From assembly GCA_025201705.1 (NCBI GenBank), contig MU617236.1, forward strand, positions 1 to 18,288: a stretch of DNA of 18,288 nucleotides, in the 5' to 3' direction. Source of the stretch: Dissophora ornata. Lineage: Eukaryota; Mortierellomycota; Mortierellomycetes; Mortierellales; Mortierellaceae. The notes under the pieces are model-generated. The model worked only from the letters and a program-made list of their open reading frames with translations. It searched no databases and was not told the DNA's origin. Positions 7,667 to 18,288 of the stretch are shown here, in pieces (the stretch's first letter is position 1; each line of letters starts with the position of its first letter). The position numbers and the translations under genes were made by a program.

Positions 7667-7808
7667 CAGTCAAACCTCTGCTATTGCATACTCGATTTCT
7701 TTATGCAATATGCAAGGTGCGCAAGAATTGCATGTAAAAAATAAGCGCAAACTTTAAAATCCTTGAAAACATATGGATCTCAAATATGCATTAGCAGAGG
7801 TTTGACTG
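7667..7808. mobile_element. 142-bp Tc1/mariner-pogo-type MITE
   Basis: The ends CAGTCAAACCTCTGCTA-TGCATA form inverted repeats of about 24 bp with one mismatch, and the element is flanked on both sides by TA (7665-7666 and 7809-7810), the Tc1/mariner target duplication. The CAGTCAAACCTC start is the kind seen in pogo/Fot1/Tigger elements. The interior is AT-rich and non-coding. The near-identical ends imply recent or still-mobilisable insertion. It is unrelated in sequence to the element at 106-313. Confidence 0.88.
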
Positions 7809-7810
7809 TA

Positions 7811-9195
7811 CAAGCACGTCCCTCCTGACTCTAGCTAGAAACTCAGCCTGGACCTTTAACCTTTCCCCTTAGACCCCCAGACCTCAACGTTTGCATTCCC
7901 CTCCTCAAAAAAAAATTCAATTTTTCCATTTATGCGCCATGGATTTTGAACAGATGCATCAGATACCGGAAAACAATCTTTGAGGAGCGTGATTTTTGAT
8001 CGGCGATGGCAAGAATCGTAATGATAAATTCCTGATTTCGACCGGGTAATGTCTGGTATTTTGCGATCGCATTGAAAAACTGCTAGCAGTCGTTCTACAG
8101 AGGTATCCAAAAGTAGGCAATGTGAGATTCGGCGCCCTCGAGACCAGCGACTTGAGTTTTGACAATATCCGAATTAAAGTCGTTTTCAGGCCTGTCCTTA
8201 GTCCATTGACAGCTAATTCTCAAGGGCTTTATATGAGATAGATCGGCCTTCTTCGGCAAAGGGACCGGATAGTTTGAAGAAAATCTCTTGGGACTTTCTT
8301 GACCTCAAAAAGACTGAATAGATGGGAGCCGCGTAATCTTGAAAATCGGATCATAATGTCGGCCTCCATAAGTAATGTAGCAGAGGGCGCGCTAGCGGCT
8401 GCTTAAAACATAGTGGATGACAGCCACCTGATAGAACGGCTCGTACAAGGCGAGTGCGCTATGGGCTAGGGTGTGGGTTCAAGGCGGGCGAGAAAGGCGA
8501 GAAGCGAACGGGCTGATCCGCAAGCTGGTGGTGGTGTTGCGTGCGGTGAGTCAAGGCGAGAGGGTCGAGTACGGAAAATTGTTGGCTGTAAAGTGCTTGG
8601 CAAGAAAATAAAAGAAGACTCAGGTGAATACTGGCCCAACTCTGCAAAACTTTATGACACCCGGTGAAATTATTTTTTACAAAGATCGGCACACTATCGA
8701 CCTGCAGTTTATTCAATGCTAGACCTTCCAAGTATGACCTACGACACAGCAAGGCATTGTTACGTCCGATGGAGGCAGCTTCGGTGTATACGTGAGCGGT
8801 ATAAAGGATACCATGAAGTTGTTGGTCACCCTATGGAAATTTTGAGAAAACCTTTCATCCAAATAAAAAGATTCCGTTTACCAGAGAAACTTTTACTGAG
8901 CAACAATTTCACAGCTATTACTTTCAACTGATTTAGAGCCACAGTAACACACCCGATGCTATACAAGACCCGAGGTTTTAACGCAAATTGTGTGGTGGCA
9001 TGCATTGTGCTCGCGCGTCACAGATTTAATCAGCAAAATGGAGGTGTCTTGTCGGATGAGCAATGTGTGCCTGGAATACCCTCAATACCCGGAAGATATT
9101 GTGGGTACCGCAATCGCCCAGAGTTTTGGCTGCATGAACAAGCATGTCGACAATGATAACCTAAGGGATCATCTGAGCAGAACAGATCGTACACC
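7811..9195. other. gene-poor stretch, nothing recognised
   Basis: Short frames occur on both strands (for example 8716-8931 plus and 7856-8110 minus). None has a domain, a clear start context or splice support. A locally GC-rich, purine-rich block lies at about 8440-8580. Short overlapping Cys-containing frames at 8956-9199 could be exon debris of a secreted protein, but I cannot build a gene from them. Confidence 0.4.
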
Positions 9196-9387
9196 ATGAG
9201 GCTTTCTGTCCCGGTATTGGTGGGGTTGGTAGGATGTACCCTCGCAACACACGTGCACACAGCTAACAAGGCATTGAGTAGAGATGATATCTGCATGATG
9301 TATACACTGGAAGCAGGAAGCTGGAAAGTGACATGGAGAACCAGATCAATTAGCGCCTTGCTTCAACGATTGGAATTCGACCCTTAA
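9196..9387 (+). CDS. possible small secreted protein or first exon
   Basis: A 63-codon frame opens with ATG in a strong CACCATG context. It begins with a plausible signal peptide, MRLSVPVLVGLVGCTLA, with small residues near a predicted cleavage after about residue 17-23. The rest (about 40 aa) has one cysteine and no recognised domain. It may be an exon whose continuation is not evident, or a chance frame. Nothing nearby gives independent support. Confidence 0.22.
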   Translation: MRLSVPVLVGLVGCTLATHVHTANKALSRDDICMMYTLEAGSWKVTWRTRSISALLQRLEFDP

Positions 9388-9755
9388 GATATGTATTTTG
9401 TTACCTTTGTCAGCAGTATAGCGAGAGTGTTGTGGATGATGAGCTTGCAGCGTGGTGAGCGACTTCAGAACAGGGATAGTAGGTTTCTGTTGTGGAAAAA
9501 CCAGTTTAGGAATGTCACAGGGCCGTTCCTACGTAGTTGAGAGTGAAGCCGAGGCAGAGACAAAAACGAAACTCTCGGGCAAGAGGATGGAGCCGAGCTA
9601 AAAGACAAGCGAGGGTCTTGTGGCAGGAGCAGGTTCAAATCAAGGAAAGAGTGAAGAGAGATGTGTAAATAAGTGAGAGCAAGTACTTAATCGGTAGATG
9701 AGGCATAGTAGTAGCCTATTAGGCTGTGGCGGGATAGGTATTACCGAGTTTCGAG
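9388..9755. other. non-coding stretch, nothing recognised
   Basis: Purine-rich sequence on the plus strand with no coding signal, inverted repeat or RNA gene that I can support. It could be further eroded LINE sequence upstream of the remnant at 9756. Confidence 0.4.
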
Positions 9756-10437
9756 ATGAATGAATACAATATCACTTTAGAGCAAACACATACTACTCAA
9801 CCTGCGATTGAACATGGAATCAGCCCAGACATCCTTCAGTTCAATCGTGAGCCTCTCCTTCTCGAGCTGCGCCTAGATGACCCATACGATGTCCTCTTCA
9901 GAGCCTTCCTTGCGGGATTCCCCTTCATCTCTACCACTCCAGTCATCGCGCCATGCGTGACCCCCTCCTCATACTTGGAGATAACACAGCAGAGCGCCTA
10001 CAAACCATATGGCTCCCAGACCTCTCGTTTCTACGGCTCTCCACAGCAATGGAAGCTCTTTTGGAAGGCAAGCATCCCGGAGTATCTGGTCTCTCCACAG
10101 CAAGCTGACCATAGCACAAGTCCGCTGCACAACATGGCACATGGTGAACTCCCTTCTGCCAGATATGCCTGCATCCAATCGAGGATATATCACACACACG
10201 CTCTTCCTCTACCCATCGGATAAAGAAGCATGGACACTACTCCTGCAAGAATTCACTACAAGAACTCAGTGGACAGACAAGGAGTTCACATCAGCAATTT
10301 CCTTCTCTTATGACCTGATCTGCCCAAAAGAAAACGTCAACACCACTCCAGCACAACTCATCTCATGCGGTCTTCTGGGATCATGGCGTATGAATTTCTC
10401 TTTTCTTCTAGATGACGCTGCGCTACATTGGTGGTGA
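9756..10437 (+). pseudogene. degraded non-LTR retrotransposon (LINE) 3' end, zf-RVT region
   Basis: Two overlapping frames (9756-10223 and 10009-10437) join only through a frameshift. Together they resemble the C-terminal part of fungal LINE reverse transcriptases. PQQWKLFWKASIPEY matches the W..FWk..IP step. TTWHMVNSLLPDM and HTLFLYPSDKEAW match the stretch before and around the reverse-transcriptase zinc-binding domain. TPAQLISCGLLGSWR matches the conserved end motif near the stop. The cysteine expected after HLF is missing, and a frameshift lies at roughly 10080-10130. The polymerase domain itself is absent upstream, as with 5'-truncated LINE copies. No poly(A) tail or target duplication was found, so the right-hand boundary is unknown. 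Confidence 0.65.
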
Positions 10438-10893
10438 AAGGCATGAAAATAAGACGACTTCCCAGCCACAGGCCCAGTCGCATATAAATTAGCAGGTGTG
10501 CAATAAAGGAACCCGATCTTTTTGTCCTGTTATCCACTTTCCAAGTCGTTTTATTGGAGATACTGCCCTGTGACAGCCGGGGCTGTGACCATACATGCAC
10601 ACAGAACGATCTCCGCCACCACAACAGTTGGTTCTGCCCCGCCCATACATAGTCTTCAATCGTTATTGAGGTTTGTCGCCATATTCATAGGCGGATAAAA
10701 TTTTCAGGAAAATAAAGCACTTGCACTTGCTAGATCTGTATCTTTTCTTTCTCAGATGTTATAAATCAAAGGACCTTCAGAATGAATAGGTTTTGATAGT
10801 GTTTGCAAACGTAAGCTTGCAGAGGTACTTATAGCAGGTGGGAGTGTAGTTAAGATGATGGACTATGTGCTCTGGGAAATAATATCGACGGTT
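10438..10893. other. intergenic stretch with weak repeat-like features
   Basis: No gene is recognised. A short hairpin, ACAGCC-GG-GGCTGT, lies near 10574-10587. The piece 10497-10625 starts with TG, ends with CA and contains AATAAA, which is reminiscent of a very small LTR, but no partner or primer-binding site could be confirmed. Confidence 0.3.
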
Positions 10894-12181
10894 TTAACCA
10901 AACCCGCAATGTGTCATTGTATTCCTCAACGAATCCACGAAATGGTGCACCTCAATTACACCAGGGTCCCTTGTAACTTGCTCATCGATCTCTAATATGC
11001 ATGCTTGGATTTGCACTGTGGCGTCATCCCCACCGAAGATTTGATCGGCAAGCGCAGGGCCGATAGCCGAGAGTACTCCGGTAGCGGCGCCGATCCCCGG
11101 AACGGGAATGCCGGAGAGCGCCGCAGCTAAAATGTTAATGACAAGCACCAAGTGTCCCTTGTCTTTCATATTCCTTTCCTTGGAGTTGACCCCCAAGCGA
11201 ATAACGCCTGCCAAACAAAGGCCCATCAGGGTTCCCTGGTATCGCGAAAAAGGAGCGGAATTCTCTGGTAGAATTTCAATATTTTGCACCATCCCGTTCA
11301 ATCGATCGAAGAGTTTGTTAACCGTGCTTATGAACGCATGACCATCGTTTGGAGCGTACGCGAGGTCCAAGGCAATGAGGTGATGGGCAACAGCTAGGGG
11401 CTGATTCGCTGAGCGGTTCCCTTCCACCCGGGCCATGGCTCCGATAACAGATGCCTCCTCCACAACGTGCTGCAAAGCCTCTGCTTGAAAGAAACGTCGA
11501 TTGACAGCACAGTCTATGTTCTTGAAGTCGTCACCGCTGCAAAGAAACGAAGCCTCACGAAAGACTTCTCGCTGATCGTAAAGGCCCGCAAGGACCGCCA
11601 GTGTCGCGTTCCCAGACAGTTTGTAGAACAACCAATCAATCGAATGCCTATCAGCTGTGTAGCGAACAAAGCACAGGCGGACCTTAATCGGGTTTCTTGA
11701 CGCTGTTTCGAGATCTCGCGCGGCCTCACTAACGACGTGGTGTAGCGTCGGACGTCCATCTGGTGCTCCGGCATTTGAAGCGAATAGTCTTTCGGTACGT
11801 GCTACGAGTCCTTCGGCATGTTCAGCGACTGCTGCTTCTCTAACATCTCCAGCAGCAACTGGGCGCACAAATGTTGGCCGTCCAAGACGAGGAGGTTGAA
11901 CACGCGCCACTCGGCTATTTACCATAGCTGGTAGGCTATGTGGCGTAGCTTGGTAGGCTTGCGACTGGCAGAGAAGCCCCATCATTTCGCATGTCTGTCA
12001 ATGCATTGTAAACGGCATTTCTGATCGGCCTACAATTTCTTTTTCGCCAGTGAAACCACTTGTGGTAAAGATCAGGATATCGTGTGCTCTGTACGAGAGT
12101 GTGAGCTACCTTGAAATTTCTGTCGAAATTTCTCTGGTGCGTCAGGAGATCGACATTGTAACTACGAAGGATGTCCGCCAT
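10894..12181 (-). CDS. unrecognised protein with glycine-rich hydrophobic hairpin
   Basis: A long minus-strand frame (10894-11985, 363 codons) is preceded by a second frame in another phase opening with ATGGCGGAC at 12181 (good context, AAA before ATG). Removing a 145-nt intron (11965-12109, donor gtagct, acceptor tgccag) joins exon 12110-12181 (24 aa) to 10894-11964 in frame, giving about 380 aa. Alternatives are donor gtacag slightly downstream, a simple start at 11985, or a frameshift. The protein is rich in Ala and charged residues. Near its C-terminus it has a hydrophobic, Gly/Pro/Ala-rich stretch (INILAAALSGIPVPGIGAA and the following VLSAIGPALADQIFGG) that looks like a membrane-inserting hairpin, then an acidic amphipathic end. 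No catalytic motif is apparent. The composition recalls bacterial secreted proteins with similar hairpins, but that is only an impression. Function unknown. Confidence 0.6.
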
Positions 12182-12705
12182 TTTGTGTTTTGAACGATTC
12201 GACGAATACGTGGGTAACGAATGGTAATGAAGAAAAATGGGGAATTGAGATGCTTTGCACTATCATATTAAAGAAAGTATGGTCTCAGTTGTCTTCAGTG
12301 ATGCGAACCATCTGATGTCCTTTTCGAGCTGTGAGTAGCCTTGTTCCGTAAGCCCATTATTCTATTTGGTTTCAATAAAATAGATTGGCTTTGGCAGTCT
12401 GTCAAGACCCAACCACTAGGGATTTTTGCAAGCTGAGACGTAACAGTTCCTCATGGGAAATCTTTGTTTCAGACCGCCTAGTTGAGTTGAGCCCAGATAT
12501 GTCCGAGCCAGCGGCGCATTTTTTTCAATATTTTCCTTCACACATCTTAAGGCCTTTGATGACATTATAATGGCAGCCAAGCGTTAACAGCGACATTGCT
12601 TTTGGATCCTTTTATGTTCATTCTCCCTATCATATCTGTTAAGCATCTTTTTTTTGAATGAATGAATGAATGAATGAAAAGAGCGTACAGAAAAGTCCAC
12701 GCGTA
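12182..12705. other. intergenic region between the unknown gene and the sacsin gene
   Basis: Promoter side of the 12181 gene and 3' flank of the sacsin gene, both on the minus strand. Apart from the tetranucleotide repeat at 12656-12678, I see no gene, RNA or transposon end here. Confidence 0.45.
12656..12678. repeat. (GAAT)n microsatellite
   Basis: Five full GAAT units plus a partial one, directly after a T run. Confidence 0.9.
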
Positions 12706-12711
12706 TTTATT
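12706..12711 (-). terminator. AATAAA signal of the sacsin-like gene
   Basis: AATAAA on the minus strand 52 nt downstream of the TAA stop at 12763-12765. It is the only canonical hexamer seen close to that stop. Confidence 0.55.
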
Positions 12712-12762
12712 TACGATTCTTGTACAACTGGATGTCATCCATGGCCACACAACATTTTCAAT

Positions 12763-15700
12763 TTAAGCCAGCGTGTTCAACTCCGCCAAATGGCCCTCAT
12801 ATTCCTTGATCTCGTCTCTCAACTCCGCCCTCTTCGCTCCATGGTCATCGCCCGTCAGTTCTTCCAATGAATTCTTGAATATCTGCAGCTCTCCTGTGAT
12901 GTACTGCCTCACAATCGACGAGTTCTCCCTCAGATACTTCTCGCAATGCTCCTTTATATCGTCCGACCGGTCAATCGCGTTTGCCCGAACATTGAATACA
13001 TTGCTGTGGATCACCTTCTGACCCGCCACGACCTCAAATGCGATCAGGGCCTTCAATCGAGGGGTCTCGTACTGATCCGCGAGGCGCAACAGATCCATCA
13101 GGTACTGGACTCGATCACGCAGCTCATCCACACCCACAGCATTGTTCGTGTCTTCCCCGCCTCTAGGAGGTGGCACAGGAGGTCCATTGGAAAAGATGAG
13201 TTGGTCTGTGTAGAAGTGATAGATCAGACCCCAGAAGGTCTCATACGTCTCATCCAGCATCGAGAGATCAATGACCTCCACACCCGGTTCTGATGGCTCT
13301 CGCGTTACGCAATCTGACCAAGCTCCCGTGAACCGTCTCGCAAAATAATCGTTCGAATGGACCAACATAAACTTGTGCACCATGATCTGATGTCCGCTGG
13401 AAAATTTGAACCGCACGTCCATGAATCCGTTATGTTGGTCCTGGGTCTCAAAACAGTTCAACAGTCGACTTTCAATATCGCCCACTTTTCTTCCTTCAGG
13501 TAGGTTGACTTTGCCCTCCACCTTCTTCATCTGCTGCACGCCAATAGCGACTAGTAACTTGCGGAAGGGCAGTAGATTTGCGTGAACAACTTCTTGGCGC
13601 CCGATGCTGTTGTCGATATCCAATATTAGCTGACTAGGCCACAGCCATGATTCTGATAGACTTGGATCATTGTGTTCACCGTTAAGAATGTAAGGCTTCT
13701 TCAATTTTTCAATCAGCAGTTTCTTGAGCAACTCCGTGTTGGAGGTGTTGACTGCAGCAAATTCGTCCAGCACCTTATAGACCTTAAAAAGCGCGACCTT
13801 GAATGTCAATTTCTGTTCCATCGAAGTCCAATTGGGTGCCAGTTTCGTAACCAAAGCCGCTAGATGGTCGACGACTACATCGATAGGAGGTTTGCCGACA
13901 GTGGGGAAACGGCTCTTGAAAAGCGGGGATGGCTTCAAGTTATCGGGGAAGAATGCGCGCTGAGTCCAGGCAATGTCGTGATACAGAGGGTCGATGAGTT
14001 GCGAAAACGGTAAGTAGTCGGCCACTTCAGGCACATATTCGTTATATGGTGGGATCTGGGCCACCTCGGCGGGGACAATCTCCCACTGCTGGTCCATCCA
14101 GTCGATGTTGTCTCTGCTTTTGTTGTCTTGGTAAATGTACTGAACGAGGTGAACCGCCTTACTGCGGACTGAATTTGGTGTGGATGTAAACCCATTGATC
14201 TCGTCCAGAACATGTATCGCGCACTGGGTGAGCATGTCAAGGTCAGTAATGTTGCGGAAACTAAAGAGATTCTTATGTTGCATGATTGCATCCCAAAAGA
14301 CGGTGGTAGCGAACCGCGAGTTATCATTGGCGAAAATAACTGACAGCAATGGGTCGTTTTGGTCAAAAAGTTCCTTGCTGGAGTAGAAAGAGTTATCTCG
14401 GGCGAGAATAATGCGACCGCTTTGAAGAATTTGATTTGATGGCCTGTGTATGCTTGCTTTGCTTATAATCGGTTGCAGAATGTTGAGATAGGCGTTCATA
14501 GTTGCGCCGGCGCATGTTAACGACTTGTCATGAAACCTTGGCAACACTCGGGACTCGAGTGCCGACAACACGTCCAACGGATGAGCTCCCATGGCGTCAA
14601 ACAGCTTACACTGTTGTTCGTTTTTGATTATGTCCCGATATTCCCCGAGGTTCGTCAAGTCGAAATTTCCTTGCATGTAGTATGATCCACGCGCCCGGAT
14701 CAAAACCGGTAGCTGAGCACCGCCGGTGGTGCTCCATGATGGCCATATCTGCAGTAAGCCTAGTGGTTCAGCTTCGGACTTGAACTCGCTGCTTGCGCCC
14801 TTGATCAAATCTCTTAGCACCGCAGCCTCGTCTCTCGTCACAACTCTGTTCTGTAGCCAGTCTTTGCTGATACTCGAGATCGCCTTGAGGATAGCCCAGT
14901 TGTCACACTTGGGTGCAGTCGCAATCAGGTACGGGTGCTTCTGGTTCTGAGTCACATCGAATAGAACGAAACCAACATCGCGTAACAGCGGCGCAATTTT
15001 CTCGACGCTGGACCTGAGTTCCCTTTCCATGTGGGTGACTTCTATCCCGCCACTACAATTCTTCAGAGGTCGCATCGACCCATCCAGGGTTTTCAGGAGA
15101 GGGAGCTCACCAAATTGCTCTAAATTAGGGTGTTTCTCCAACAGGCGCCAGAACTGACCTCGCAGGCCATCTGGGATCCCATTGGGATATTCCTTACAAA
15201 CGATGACAGAGATAATGGCTGGTGGTATCTCTGTGACATTGAACGCAGGATCTTTTACAAGTTTCAGGAGAATCGATTCCAGATACGGAACGACCTTCTC
15301 AGACGCCTTGGACCCGATATTCCCACTTTTGAAAAGGGACTCATCCACCAGTTCATTACTTCCCTTGATCAGCTCTCGAACCTCGGGCCTGGCAGTGTAA
15401 TAGCGCGGAGTAGGCAGCAGCGGCTTCCATTCCCCATTGACCAGAGGCAGAAGAGCGAGACCAGCTATGGGTTCAGTGATTTCTTCTCTGGGATCGATGA
15501 GAGCTTTCAGAGTATACTCGAGTATCCAGTGCTTGCCTTCGGTAGAGTTGATGTGGTTAGGGATGAAGAGCGGGTCATTTCGAACGAGAGATCGGATTAG
15601 GTTCGCGTTGATCTGACAAAAGGGGAGTGGCGGCTCGTTTCTCCATACTCCTTCAATATGTCCCTGAAGTGTGGAAGGACAATCGCAGATCTGGATACCC

Positions 15701-18288
15701 AAGCCCTGAAGTTTCTCTCGAATGATCGGTACGACTACGTTTGGCGCTTTTGTAGAACCGGAGAAGAACACGTCTTTGCCGTTCATACCCACGATGGTAT
15801 TTTTACCCTGCGGTCGAGCCGGAAAGATGGGATTGGTATGCGATTTTCTCAAGAAACCCATGACCAACGGAATGACGTCGTTCCAGTCCTCGATGGGACC
15901 CGGCCAGAATCGGAAGTAATTTTCTGTGGCCATATCGATTTCAAACGGCTTAGGTCCCCCCTGGATGGCATCACGGAAGTGATAGCTCAACAGTTTAACG
16001 AATGCACTCGCAGCTGTCTGTGGCAGGCACTCGCTCATGAGAAACATATTCCACTTCGACTTCTCATCCTTAGAGTCAGATCCTCCCGCCAAGTTCTTTC
16101 GGTTTGATGTCAAAGCAAAATCTCCGTGGATGTGAAAGGGGAGTCCAGTTCTTATAAGCGTCGGAAGGTGAGTGAACGTGTGTCCTTCGAAATTACGCTC
16201 CTTGTGATTGTGCCCTAGGTTCAAGGCAACACCGCGATGTGGGTTCCAGTTGCCTTTCCGGGCGAGTTCCTCGATGAACGCATTTGTTTTTTCTGGAAAA
16301 TCCCGCGCTGTATGAACCAACCACTTGTCCGATTTTGAAGCTTCATGGTTCGGTCCCTCAAGGCAAATGTCAACGATCTGGGTCGAAACCGATGGATCCG
16401 TGTTTCTACACAAAGCATTCTCCACGTCACCAGTTACCACCGTCTTGGTGATGCAGTTGAGTTTGTCACTGTCGTTGATCTCGATTATCCGCAGGTTGTC
16501 GAGGAAGAGCATGGCGACCTTGGAGTCTCCTATCCATGATTTCATCATCTCCTGGATCTGGCTGAGTTTCCATTGATAGCCTAATTCAGTTGGCTTGTCA
16601 AAGTGCAGCTGCACGTCCAGTGTTCGGAGTGGGAGACGGAAGATGGTGCCGCGGAAGTGCGACTCCATATCGCAGTCGAAGATACCCTTGTATGGCGCCA
16701 ATTGATCTGCAAGAGCTTCGGAATTTAATTCGAGGAAATTACAACGCTGACCTCCTTGACGGACCAAGCCATTGCGGGTGCGAGCACCTGGAAGATACTC
16801 CCTTCGTGGATCGAAAAATCCGATGTAAGAACCGCTGACAACACTGGGGACATCCGTGAAGTGGTACACAGCGTTAAATCCGAGCCCATGCCGCCCGATC
16901 TTCGACGAGTCATCGCCTGGAAGTCGATAGCAATACATGTATGAAACCGGATAGATATCAATATAACTAGTTCAACCCCCTCAGGAGTTTTTAAGCATGC
17001 AGACATGATTATTTCAATGACTTACGCTTGTTACCAACTCCGAGGTTGCTCAGAGCTTTGAAATCTTCCTCTTTAAACTCGGCATCGTTGTATATCACGA
17101 GTGCGGGTCCCTGCCAGGCAGCCATTTCCTTGCTCAAAATCTTGTTTGTTCCAAACGAACGAGTATCCAACATGAACGTGCACTTGGTCGCCCCTGCATC
17201 GGTGGCGTTCTGTAGGAACTCCGCAAAGATGTTGGACGGGTCGTAGTCGTTTAAGATATTCTTGATGCGGTCGACGATGTTTTCCTCTTGTGACCAGGCT
17301 TCAAATGCAGAGTCCTGTTTGTCAACCCAGCATGTAGTCGAGAGCATAGGGATTTGCAGACATGAAGCCGTAAATGGGGTGATCATGCTGCTTGCGAACG
17401 TATATTGGGAAGTATCATTGTTGGCCGTCCATGCGTCCCTCGTATCCCGGCGAGTATTCACGTCGTCATAGACGACATCAGTGATTTTGCGCAACTTTTT
17501 GTCCTCTGTCAGGATCAATAGGTCCTTATTCCATTTGTAGTCGCTGCTGCACATCCCGGGCAGTAGTTTTTTTACCACCAACTCTGCATCTGCATCCGAT
17601 AAGACTCCGTTTTCTCCGTATCGCGACGCGACGACAGCGACAATTTCCTGAAAGTCCTCTTGCCTGACCGTTTCACGAACTCCCATGGCCAAAAAAAGAG
17701 ACTCAAAGCCCGGGGATGCAATCGGCACGAAGTGAGGAGATAAATCTTGGAAAACCTTCAGGGCCACCCTGTCAGCGGTGTGCAAAGTGCCGTTGATCAG
17801 AATCCACGCCTTCGACCCAAGGGCCCTCTTCATCGCTGATAGCGCTGCAGCATCAGAGACTTTTTTCAGGAGATAACGATAAATCGTGTTGAACTCGGCC
17901 TCGCTGGGACTTGAGCCTCCGCTTGATTTGGTAGAGCGATTGATCAAATCCTGGAAGTGGGCCAAAACCGTATCCAATGGTGGCGATTCATTCCATACCA
18001 TGCACTCACGCAATGCCTCATTGGTACAGATGAATTCCATCAACGGCATCTGCGATCCGACCAGGGAGCGATCGCTTGGAGGACGGCACTCATCTGGTTT
18101 GTAAAGCCGGTAATCATTGTGCTCTAGGGTGCTTGCAAGAATCCAAGATTGCGAGCGAAGAGTCTGCTGCATATTTCTCGACCTGAAGGCATTGGAAAAG
18201 TCCGCATTTATCCGTGTGTAAAAAGTACGAAGGACGCTATTACGTTTCTCAGAGTCTTCCTTCCTCACATGTCCAGAGAGAACGCGTA
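12763..18288 (-). CDS. sacsin-family giant protein with Hsp90-like ATPase and C-terminal BTB domain (5' end outside window)
   Basis: The reading frame is open to the window edge, so the N-terminus lies beyond 18288. Visible exons 17026-18288 and 12763-16916, joined across a 109-nt intron (gtaagt donor, cag acceptor), encode 1804 residues. Splicing restores LGVGNKR-DDSSKIGRHGLGF, the sacsin hallmark. Residues 1-330 resemble the distal half of one sacsin repeat (SWILINGT, LFLAMGVRE). About 335-560 is an Hsp90-type (Bergerat) ATPase with intact-looking N-box EFLQNATDAGA (E356, N360, D363), YNDAEF (D401) and the GLGF lid (431-434). Repeat-like helical sequence runs to about 1570. A BTB domain starts near FMDVRFKF (D1587), with HKFMLVHSNDYFARRF typical of BTB, followed by a BACK-like segment and a charged helix to 1804. 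Sacsin repeats bind and remodel proteins; BTB domains commonly recruit Cul3 ligases. The combination suggests a chaperone-ubiquitin adaptor, which is inference. Confidence 0.93.

Noticed and set aside
8716..8931. 71-codon plus-strand frame
   Set aside because: No recognised domain, no promoter or intron signals and an ordinary length for a chance frame.
9632..9641. GGTTCAAATC, a tRNA B-box-like string
   Set aside because: No A box at the right distance and no acceptor stem or cloverleaf can be folded around it.
10497..10625. TG...CA segment with AATAAA resembling a tiny LTR
   Set aside because: No second copy in the window, no target duplication, and the following bases do not match a convincing tRNA primer-binding site.
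15130..15600. 156-codon plus-strand frame
   Set aside because: Antisense shadow of the sacsin-like exon; the same holds for the other plus-strand frames between 12763 and 18288.

Overview
This window reads as nuclear DNA of a filamentous fungus. Several genes have GT-AG introns of about 88-301 nt, there are AATAAA-type 3' signals, pyrimidine-rich tracts just upstream of start codons, a fungal-type aspartokinase (HOM3) and decayed selfish elements. The mix of a sacsin-like/BTB giant protein, NLR-style WD40 debris and a LINE tail with a recognisable end motif recalls Mucoromycota, especially Mortierella-like fungi. That placement is an impression, not a proof; a basidiomycete is not excluded.

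Layout. (1) 106-313: a MITE-like element with perfect 29-bp terminal inverted repeats. (2) 383-1307, minus: a small PMP3/UPF0057-family membrane protein gene not visible as one long ORF. I reconstruct it from four exons, one of them apparently only 4 nt long. (3) About 1650-2600, minus: wreckage of a WD40-repeat gene, invaded by an A-rich hexanucleotide microsatellite. (4) 2858-5119, plus: a complete five-exon aspartokinase with a perfect Gcn4/AP-1 core (TGACTCA) about 220 bp upstream of the ATG. (5) 5321-6079, minus: a four-TM protein with a low-complexity tail ending in an LPxY motif, convergent with HOM3. (6) 6080-9755: a long gene-poor stretch. It contains a possible 70-aa protein gene with TATA box and 5'UTR intron, a 142-bp Tc1/mariner-pogo-type MITE and perhaps one tiny secreted-protein ORF. 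(7) 9756-10437, plus: degraded 3' end of a non-LTR retrotransposon. (8) 10894-12181, minus: an unrecognised protein of about 380 aa with a glycine-rich hydrophobic hairpin. (9) 12763 to beyond 18288, minus: the 3' 5.5 kb of a giant sacsin-family gene, whose protein carries an intact-looking Hsp90-like ATP site and a C-terminal BTB domain.

The genes do not form a pathway. Amino-acid biosynthesis (HOM3), membrane proteins and a chaperone/ubiquitin-type protein sit between transposon remnants, as in a repeat-rich fungal chromosome arm. The most notable items are the 4-nt micro-exon, the sacsin-ATPase-BTB fusion, the unknown hairpin protein and the two unrelated MITE families.
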